DNA of 64,000 nt from Homalodisca vitripennis (lineage: Eukaryota; Arthropoda; Insecta; Hemiptera; Cicadellidae): contig NW_025776822.1 of the NCBI RefSeq assembly GCF_021130785.1, positions 58,000 through 121,999 on the forward strand, given 5' to 3'. The translations under genes and the position numbers were made by a program. Below, piece by piece: positions 55,311-64,000 of the stretch. Under the pieces are notes generated by a model. That model did not search any database. It saw nothing but the letters and a program-made list of their open reading frames with translations, and was not told the DNA's origin. Within the stretch, counting starts at the first letter, position 1; each line of letters starts with the position of its first letter.

Positions 55311-58300
55311 ATTTCCATCTGTTGCTTTGTGGTAGATTACTGGCATCAAACTAGATCTATTAATAAACGCTGCACAACTGAATACATGCGTCAGTAAAAG
55401 AAGCTTTAACTCTAAGGTCTCTAAATTTCTATTGATGTCAACAATGGTATCTTTTGCCTCTCAGACTAACTCCGCCTTAATTTTGGAATCGTGACCTCCT
55501 ACCATTAACAACATTACAACCTCCTCAATGTTGAAATAATCATCTTGTTGGAATAAGTGTACAATACTGTACCGATTGTATTAAATACTAATTCTGAGGT
55601 AACTGGATTACCGTTGGAAGGAGTAGGCCCAGATGAATGATAAGGGCTGGACTGTACAAAAGAGGCTGCTATCGGCGAGGCGCGCATCGCAGATGGCAGT
55701 GTTTGATAACGAAATTGAGAGGTGGGGTGAAGTAGACGTGCCGTACCTCCATCTCAGTTCATCGGAATTGATTGTAACGAGTAGAGTAAATAGTGCTTAG
55801 AGTAAATCTTTTTGCTAATCGTCATCGAACCTGCGGGTAAGTGAACTTTTTAACTAGAGTCCAGTAAATATACATTCTTAGTTGTTTTGGAATAATTTTG
55901 GGAAAGAAATATTGTAAAAATTAAATTTAATGGGAATTTAGGAACTTTGACTTTTGATCTGTGCAATATAAAACTTGTTGGTGCAGTGATCACATGTATA
56001 TACAATTTATGTAAAAATACTAAAAGAGTTTTGTGGTTGTTACAGATGCTTTCAGCAATTATTTGATTTATTAAATCTCTAACACTGAAGAATAATTTTT
56101 TAAAGTAAAGTAAAGAAAATAGTAACAAAATAAAAATTGAATTTTGAAGATAAATTAAAGTGAAGAATTGCCAGATCAGATTAGAGTGTGAATGTTTGAA
56201 TTTTGAAAATTGAATAAAAGGCAAGCTGTAAGAACTTTGTACATTTTTGGGAGTGAAGAATATATTACAAGTTTGAATTTAAAAGTCATCAAGAAGTTTT
56301 TATTTTAATTTTAATTCCAGTTATTATTTTTAAGAAGAAGTTTTATTTTAGTTTGAACTTTATTTATTTCAGAAGATTTTCTTTTATTTTTAAACCCTCA
56401 CAAAAGTTTATTTTAAATTTCAAAGCTAACCCCTCATGTGCCAGTAAAACGGTACAATACAACATTCCTTACAATACTCCTGGATAAAGGGTTTCATGGA
56501 ATCACATTGAGGTCTTTTCATTGAGGTCCATAGAAAATACTGCCTAGATGCTGATTTTGGCATATATTGGTTTAATTTACGCATATATTCTCTAAGGAAT
56601 TGTGCTTTGGGGAGTATGAAGAAACACTGCCTTTGTAAGATGTTCCTTACTTTAGAAGGAACTGTTAAAATTTATAATTATTCCAATTTAAACACAGAGA
56701 GTTGCGTAAAGTGGCTTTTAAACAACTGCAAGTACTTTTGTTCTGTTGGTGCTGCCTTGTCTTTCAATTTGAGAAACAACAATGTTTAGTATGTCTAAAT
56801 GACGAGAGGCCAACACATACACAATAAACAAATATAGCAGCGTATATTATCGAACTGGGAGACACAGAGCAGTGGTTTATGAATACTCAAACTCACACGC
56901 AGGTGTTCAATTTATCAATAGATTGCAAGGTTCCGGATAGTAAAGTATACGATCCTGTAAACATACGTTGTTGGTAATGTAATCTGAGACAAATGTGCGA
57001 AGTGTACTCCCCAAACTGTGTCTCACAAAATTGAGTTATTTGCTACCGAGATATTAGATTACCATCCTCCCCTTTCAGATTAAGAATGAATGTCTGAGGT
57101 AAGTTACATCGTACGCTATGATAAAGACGAACGGTTTATAAACATATGAACTAGTGGAAACCCGAGAGTAGTGAAGTGGTGATTAACAACTGCTGTATAA
57201 TTGTACTTCTCAGCCTGAAAATTGTGATCAATCGTCGTCCTGAAAAATTGAGCTATCTTGAGGTAATATAAATTTGAGAAAAGCATTCCTTAATTTGAGA
57301 TTAATCGCTTTAATAAAAATTGAAAAGTTAAGTAATTACAGACACTTTTCTCGAGGAAAATAAATGTTCTTAGTACTAAAAAAATGTATTATAGTGCCAA
57401 CAAAATGACAATATTTATAATTCAAATATTAAATAAAGTGCTCACATCCCATCGTATGAATCCACGGAAACTTACAATTTATTTATTCTGTGTTCTGTGA
57501 CATGAGCCTGATGCCCTCAAGTTTTATGGTTTTATTTCCCTTCCTCAAGCATGAAGGTGTAAATAGGTATCTTGCTTGAATACATCTTGTTTCATAACAA
57601 CTGCTATTGATTTCTTTGTAAGGTTCCTTTATAAATGTGGGATTATTTATTCTGTCTGTTAGATAACAAATTTCAAATTGATTTTCAGCTGTCTGAAAAT
57701 TTGTTGACACTTCTATTTTGCTCTATTATTCTCTGAAATATGTCTCGCTAATTTGAAATTGTAAGAGGTATTATTATCTTTCTAAAAGTCTTCTTGTGAA
57801 AGGGAAAGTCAAAAGATTGACAAACTTAGAGTTGAAGTAATTAAAAGTATTTTCCACGTATGATGGAGTTTTTTTCCTAAATTCTACGTTTATATTTACA
57901 ATCTCATTTATGAAAAATAAAGTAAACCTGTAAATAAAAGCGGCCTTCTTTAAGTCTCTTGGAACCAAAATTATAATATTAGTTTGTTTGAAAGCCGAGT
58001 AAGATCTATGTTTGGTGTCACACGGAAAGATGCCTTAGATAACCTTTAGTCTAATATTTCTTGATTATTAATAAGGACCTGACAGCGCACTATAATCGTG
58101 CCATTGTTTGTCCATCTTTGTGATAACCCTTGGCAGAAAAGTACTAGAAACTTGAAACTATGTATGTTAATAATGGCCCAAGGAAAAACTGTATTTATAT
58201 TCGTGTCAAAAGGACACATGGTGTCCGATTGTGTATCATTGTGTTAAATAATCCATTCCGTTTATAGGTTCTGTCTGCTCCTTAAACGCTCCGTTTTATA

Positions 58301-58316
58301 GGTTTATTTTAAATGT
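55311..58316. other. AT-rich, R9 copies and no recognised gene
   Basis: R9-like pieces at 57000-57050 and 57195-57265. A locally GC-rich patch (55650-55760) precedes CTGCGG|GTAAGTG (donor-like, 55833), a weak hint of an exon, though part of it resembles repeat R8. A 124-codon minus-strand frame (55850-56224) is rich in F, L, I and K with no motif. Confidence 0.4.
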
Positions 58317-58634
58317 ATGGATTTTCCTCCTGATATTTTTAAATTATTTGTCGGACTTTATGCGACTGGGGTTCTTGAGTCGTTGTTAAAAAATGTCTTT
58401 CTTTATTTAAATTATTTATTCATTTTTCCATTCAAGAGAACTGATGTTAGGAACCTGCTATCCAAATGCATTACATTAGCGCATTCATTGCAGTATAAAG
58501 TATTAAGTAACTTTAAAATTTCTGAAGCACACAAATCTCCAAGTTACCGAACGTACAATATTCTACATGAATTATATGAAGATTTAATTAATACAAACGT
58601 TATTATTTTCACAGTGGAGTGCCAGTGGTGGTGA
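58317..58634 (+). other. 105-codon frame, unrecognised
   Basis: The frame starts at ATG after an acceptor-like TTTTATAG. The product is hydrophobic at its start (KNVFLYLNYLFIFPF) and carries HELYEDLINTN near the end, which faintly recalls insect chemoreceptor helices. No diagnostic motif is present and length alone is not significant at this base composition. Confidence 0.15.
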
Positions 58635-60072
58635 CGCAATTCCATGTCCCGTTGTCTCATTTGCAATACAAATTGTACCGCTTGAATTCCAAGCCATTGA
58701 TGTCATAGTAGTACTATATAAATTAAGGCCGATTACAACCTATATAGTCATAATGTTATACAAAGATATTTACTCAATTTAAACACAGAATTGCTATTTC
58801 AATAAATAATTGTAACGAAAACATATTAGAATCATATGTAATGTATTTAAAGCTCTCCAGTTATAATATCTTGTATTTCAACGATGACTGTTGTTGGCAA
58901 ATGTTCCGAAAGCTCTGATAGAACACTTTATTTATGTAAAGTACTTCTGAAGAAAAGCATGATGAAAAGTGTTTGTAGTCTGTGATGTTGAATGTTTGGG
59001 AAGCACCAGACATATGTATATAAAACAGACCCTTTCATTACAAGCTGTTTCAGTGTTTGATACTTTTTTCAAGTACGCTATAGAGAGTATAAAAGTAATT
59101 TAAAAAATAAATGTATTGCTATATCCAATTAATATTTTCGAATTTGACATATTAGCGGGATTCCAATTATTATTAAGTAGTCAGGGAGTGCCACATACTG
59201 CCAATACTTAGTAGCATGATAGATTTATAAGTTATTTAGAAGTCCTGTAAATATAATTTGTATGTACAAAAGATTGTAGATATGTATTGTCAATATTTAG
59301 CATGATGTTGTAAAAAAAACTAAAAAAATTGGCTAAGCGTTAGCGAAGACTATTTGAGGGGCTAGTCATATTTCATTTCTGCCTTTCTGCTTGTTCTCAA
59401 ATGGATTGTTGTAGTCATTAATGTTGTCTTTACATGTTGCATGAAACCTCCACGTAATCTCTGTAACTTCAACTTTACATGGATCGAATCAGCAACATTA
59501 TATCAACTAAATATAATTGGTTCTTAGTATGTATATTATATTGTATATTCAAATAACGGAAATATATCAACTGAAAATGCCAGATGTCTAATCTCAGCAG
59601 GGTAATGTGACAAGAATAACTGCTGAAGCGATCCTACAAGGCTTCATCAATAGGAAGGGAATCTCTCTACCTCTCCAATGTTAGGAAATTCCGTCTGATT
59701 TCACCATTCCTCATCATACACATATTATAGGACGAGCCTGAGTGGTTATACAATTAGTAAGTTTTAACATTTTCATGTCAATTGAAATAAATTTGTATTA
59801 CGTGTTTTTCAGGAGAAGTGTATTGTAATGAATTAAATGAAATGCAACTCGGAAACGCTACTAGACGCTCTAAATTTGATAACACTGGTAAAGAAGTAAC
59901 GTTTCCATATACGTTAAAACAATAATTACCTGTAATTTCCATCTCTCACAAAGAATTCTAATAACGAAATGTGGGAACGAAACCATTCAACATCGAACAC
60001 GGCTTTTTGGGTTTAATTAACGAGCTGTCTGTCCGCTCGTTTGTTTCTGTGATCGTTCGATTCTCGTTTGTC
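58635..60072. other. AT-rich, one R6 copy
   Basis: R6-like TTGGCTAAGCGTTAGCGAAG at 59329 followed by ATTTCATTTCTGCCTTTCTG. Otherwise nothing was recognised. Confidence 0.45.
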
Positions 60073-62225
60073 GAAATTATTTGACAGCGCCCGCAACACA
60101 CGGTTTTCTATTTAACATGGTTAAAATGTAACTATTTTCATGAATAAAAAAAATAATGTGATCAAAAAATCTTTTAGTGAAAACCGGATAAAATACTTTT
60201 ATAAGTCTGATGTGTTTTAAAGCTTCACATAAAAATTACAAAATCAACTAAAAAGAGTAGTCAAAGTATTTAGTTTTGAGAAAAAAAAACATAAATAATA
60301 TTTTGTTACAGAACATAATACAAAAAATTAGTACATTTTCCTTTATAGTGGCAATTTAAACTTCTTTTATTTGAATTACTTTTCATTCACATGAATTAAT
60401 CACTTTACGTCCATGAATTAAGCACAAGCAAAACCTTGTAGTATAGAGGCAAGGTAGGTGATATTATCACACTAATGCGATGTGTGGGAGTGAGAGAGCA
60501 TATTCTACTCTCTCTCTTTCTCACTCCATTCATGTTTCCGCGAAAAGAGAGGAACCCGTTCATAAAGGTTATCATTAAATGGAGATATCCACTTTCCTGT
60601 CGCTATCAATTTCACGTCACTAGTAAATGACTTGTCTACACTCAGTATGTCAGAATGTCGTAGATAAGGGAAATTATGCAATATTTTGTCATATTAAACT
60701 GAAGTAAATATAATTTTAAACTTATCGCTTAATTCTACCATAACAATTCACGATAATGATACTTAAATCTAATACAAAGCAACAGCCATAAGCGGCTAAA
60801 CGTTTTATTACAGCAATACTGGACCACCCGTACACAATGTTATACAGTAATACTGGACTAGTTAAAGTACGCAATGTTAAATATCAATACGGTTAAATTA
60901 ATTACACAACGTCATATAGAAATACTAAATTAACTCAAGTACACAAATTTATATAGAAATACAGGACCAGCTGAAATACAATATGCTTTATAACAGTACT
61001 GGACTAGCTACAGTACACAATGCTGTAGGGCAATATTGGAACAGCTATAGTACACAATCTTGTATAGCAATACTGAAATAACTACAGTATAAAAATTTTA
61101 AATAGCAATACTTCACTAGCTACAGTAAACATTGTTGTATAGCAATCCTGAAATATCTACGGTATACAATATTAAATAAAAATATCACAATAGCTATGGT
61201 AAACCAATGTTGTATATCATTACTGGACTAGGCACAGTACACAATGTTATATAGCAATACTGGACTAGCTACAATACACAAAGTTAACACTCTCAGCTTA
61301 ACATGAAGATTCATGAAAAATATATCTTTAATTTCTGTGGATCATCACACACGTCTTGGATTGGATGTGTTATAATCTTAGTAAAAATGTTAAATATTAC
61401 AAATATAAGAGCCAATCATAAGAAATTATAAAAATTCTGCTGGGATTTATTACAGATTTATTTTTACTCATAATCAATTTTACTATATTACTATTGATAG
61501 GCCACTACAACTATTCTATTTTTATGTCTTTAATCCTAACGCTTACCTAGAAATAGATTGTCTGGTCAAAATCTTAGATATATGAAAACTATGACGGTTC
61601 TCTTAAGAAAACTATGTCTATATTTTAATATTTTAGGTATTTCTTGAAATTTGACGAGACTTTTTTAGAATTACTCTATATTGCAGGTGTGTTTATGCCG
61701 CTGTCACCCTCCTATTTTTGACAGAAAATAAATTTCTTTGCAAACGAAGAAAGAATAATTGCTACAACTATTTAATACAAACATAGTATATATGGATTTA
61801 AAAGACGATTTAGTGACAAAACAATGCGAAATTGAAATGGGTGTGTGATCATTGTCTGACTGTTATTTCCACAATCGGTTCATATAGCCGTTTCGAAGTG
61901 ACAATGTTGTAACCAGTTGTAATTATTGTTGTCACATGATGCAGCAAATCGTGTAATAACAAAAGAATTCATATAGTGAGAATAAAAGAGAGTAAAAAGA
62001 GTTGAAATTATCTGGCCTTACAATGAGTTATTGAATTATTCTAGTTTTTGCAGTGTGTTCAGTTATTATTTATATATTTACACACTAAAAATGTTTGAAA
62101 ATAAACATTCAGCTTGTACAGCTCATAAAATGAAAATGAAATACATTGGCAATAAGTTAGTTTAGTTTAGTAAAAATCATTTAGATCACAATCAGCATTT
62201 TTCCAAACACATTTAGTACGTTCGA
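60073..62225 (+). repeat. dispersed repeat R10, copy 2, split by about 1.3 kb
   Basis: 60073-60240 and about 61585-62225 match the reverse complement of 48955-49750 in order. Between them lies about 1.34 kb absent from copy 1. Blocks: GACAGCGCCCGCAACACACG (60083), ACTATGTCTATATTTTAATA (61611), GTGACAATGTTGTAACCAGT and ATTTAGATCACAATCAGC. Confidence 0.75.
60812..61290. repeat. diverged minisatellite, about 37-38-bp unit, about 12 copies
   Basis: The unit is approximately ATAGCAATACTGGACTAGCT then ACAGTACACAATGTTGT. It repeats with variable divergence inside the extra DNA of R10 copy 2. Confidence 0.8.
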
Positions 62226-62756
62226 CACTGGATATAGACTACTTGAGTGTAAATGTGATCGGGAACGTCAGATAGATGGATGGATCATCGTCGTGTTGAT
62301 AAACATAGATTGTTTGCCGAAGGGAATTGGAAACTTAGAAGTGAACTGTTTGGACCACAGACAGACAGTTTAATAATTGGATTCCAATCGACTAACGGTA
62401 ACATTTATAAATTCGCTTTATAAGATTACTCTAAATTGTCAGATTATTGAAACAATGAATGGAGAAAAATAGCTTGGAATTAACCTTATATTGGTTCTAT
62501 TACAAGAAACACACATATGTCGATGTAAACTAGATATTTAAACTGTAATTTTAATTATACACCATTAAATTGAGAAATACTGGTAACACACGATTTATCG
62601 ATATAATTCCATCAAGAAACTAATACTGTTTGTATGACATATTGAGGAGTAAATTATTTTGCAAAAGAAAATCAATCATTATCTTTAATTGTATATTTTA
62701 CAATGGAGATAATTAATTCATACGGCTATGTTATGCTGAGGTCGTAGAGATTAATT
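62226..62756. other. AT-rich, no feature recognised
   Basis: No gene or repeat was identified. Confidence 0.45.
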
Positions 62757-62890
62757 TAGTTAGTTCTGAGGTCCGACGCTAGGGCAGCGCCACGTAACTT
62801 TGATTTTTAACGTTTACATATTTGATATCAAAACTCTCACTTCTGAGATGGCAGTTTGAGCACTCACCTTTGCCGTGCCTCCATTCAAAT
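62757..62890 (+). repeat. dispersed repeat R8, copy 2
   Basis: TTAGTTCTGAGGTCCGACGC, a GCAGCGCCACG block and CACCTTTGCCGTGCCTCCAT match 27535-27665 in order. Confidence 0.5.
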
Positions 62891-63724
62891 GATTATTATT
62901 TATGAATACATTAAAATAAAAAAAGGAACTTGAGCTACTTTACTTTAGGCGATCTTAAAGATTAATATATTTTTTAATTTTTATGAAAATGATTTAGTTC
63001 TATAACGTCATCATTTAATTCTGAACCCTTTTTATGGTAAATAAAAGTGCTTTTCTGAAATTCACAACTAAAACATTCATAACCGTAATAATTTCAGCAA
63101 GCTTAAATCATGAGGTTGATCTCAAATCATGGACAGAGAGTTTACACAAGAAAGTCGAAAGGTATTTTTTTAAATATACACTCTTATCTGATTCTTCATT
63201 ATTTCCTCATATGACACAAAATACAACAAAATGTCTTTAGTAGAATGGAAATTAAACCGCTACAGTTAATTAATGTCAATGAATTACTATAGAAAAACTC
63301 GGAAGTATTCGGGACTCCTAAAGATTCCGGGTTCTATTTTGTTTCTAGGTAATAATGGAAGTATATAAAAAGCAAGGATGCGGTAGACTGGTAATGAATG
63401 ACCAGAGGCTAGCAGAGTCCTCACTCGGAAAATTGTGTCCAAACCTCGACCTCCTCAATTGCGTCATTTTACACTTTGCTACCCAGATTGTCATTCCTAT
63501 TGCTTGATTGAACTAATAATACAACGTAATCCGTACATGGCATTAGAATGTAATATCCTGTATGTGTTTGACGCGTATAAAAATATATCCCTAACTTATA
63601 AAAAGGTTTATTAGCGTGTAAAAGTTTGTAACATGTATCTTAATTTGATTAAGGAACTCATTTAAACTCCTATTTTGTATGGATATAAATTTACACTTTC
63701 TGTAATGAAATCCAAAAGTCAATA
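62891..63724. other. AT-rich, R9 copy at 63425-63480
   Basis: A 68-codon frame at 63034 has no motif. The R9 block TCGGAAAATTGTGTCCAAAC starts at 63425. Confidence 0.45.
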
Positions 63725-63925
63725 GTCACATGGTCTCAGAAGCTGGACTTTAAATCTGAATTCGAGATAACGCAGGTTCAAATCTTGTCTGTCATCGTAA
63801 CACTTTTTATCAGTACTCTCCTCTTTTTTGTTATACTCTCCTATTTATTCTGTTTAGTACGATCCACGTATAGGCCAGTGTCCTTGAGAACCGGCAGAAT
63901 AAGGCTAAAGAAGTGAATTGACATC
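63725..63925 (+). mobile_element. tRNA-derived SINE-like element, copy 2
   Basis: TGGTCTCAGAAGCTGG (63731) is A-box-like and GGTTCAAATCTTG (63775) is a good B box. The body TTTTTATCAGTA, TTTATTCTGTTTAGTACGA and CCAGTGTCCTTGAGAACCGG matches the copy at 49805-50012. Confidence 0.65.
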
Positions 63926-64000
63926 ACCTTAAAAAATGTCTGGCTGAAGTATCGTGTGATTGTGGGTTAACTGTATTCTAATAGTCTATACTAATCAATT

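Noticed and set aside
55850..56224. 124-codon minus-strand frame rich in F, L, I and K
   Set aside because: At roughly one-third GC a stop is expected about once in 13 codons, so a few frames over 100 codons are expected by chance in six frames of 64 kb. No motif is seen.
58317..58634. Chemoreceptor-like gene exon
   Set aside because: Only faint resemblance. No diagnostic receptor motif and length within chance.
63725..63800. Genuine tRNA gene
   Set aside because: A-box and B-box-like sequences are present but no cloverleaf could be drawn. The shared body with 49805-50012 points to a SINE.

Overview
The window reads as gene-poor, AT-rich nuclear DNA from an animal, most likely an arthropod and probably an insect. 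The evidence is its mix of mobile elements: a mariner-like transposon, an intron-bearing Ginger/KRBA2-like transposon, Penelope-like retroelement (PLE) remnants with GIY-YIG endonuclease coding, a jockey/CR1/L2-type LINE, a hAT-type MITE, tRNA-derived SINEs and several satellite arrays. No complete host gene could be recognised. Most open reading frames of 60 to 125 codons are what chance gives in DNA this AT-rich. A closer taxonomic call is not supported by the sequence alone.

Layout. 0-5.8 kb: dispersed repeats, including four copies of one family between 2.9 and 5.6 kb, a foldback at 0.6-0.9 kb and simple repeats. 5.8-7.2 kb: a decayed PLE with reverse transcriptase, zinc-knuckle and GIY-YIG parts. 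9.6-10.5 kb: a 98-bp satellite, followed by a GC-rich candidate exon. 13.5 kb: a 469-bp hAT MITE with an 8-bp target duplication. 15.8-16.4 kb: a long hairpin and a hammerhead-ribozyme-like motif. 19.9-22.8 kb: two satellites with 127-bp and 177-bp units. 24.7-27.2 kb: a mariner-like element with about 640-bp terminal inverted repeats (TIRs) and one nonsense codon in its transposase. 31.3-32.0 kb: a diverged satellite of about 180 bp. 38.4-41.4 kb: an apparently intact 3.0-kb Ginger/KRBA2-like transposon with 280-bp TIRs, inserted in a TA repeat beside PLE remnants. 48.9-49.8 kb and 60.1-62.2 kb: an inverted pair of copies of one repeat, the second carrying about 1.3 kb of extra DNA with a minisatellite. 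51.8-54.0 kb: a 5'-truncated LINE whose reverse transcriptase has lost a catalytic aspartate. 49.8 and 63.8 kb: two SINE copies.

How the parts relate. The two DNA transposons each carry their own transposase and ends. The Ginger-like copy looks recent and possibly functional: its TIRs differ at one place by eye and its three-exon frame is open. The mariner-like copy is recent but disabled. PLE pieces and hammerhead-like motifs recur across the window and may be parts of one retroelement system. That link is inference and needs covariance-model and repeat-library searches.
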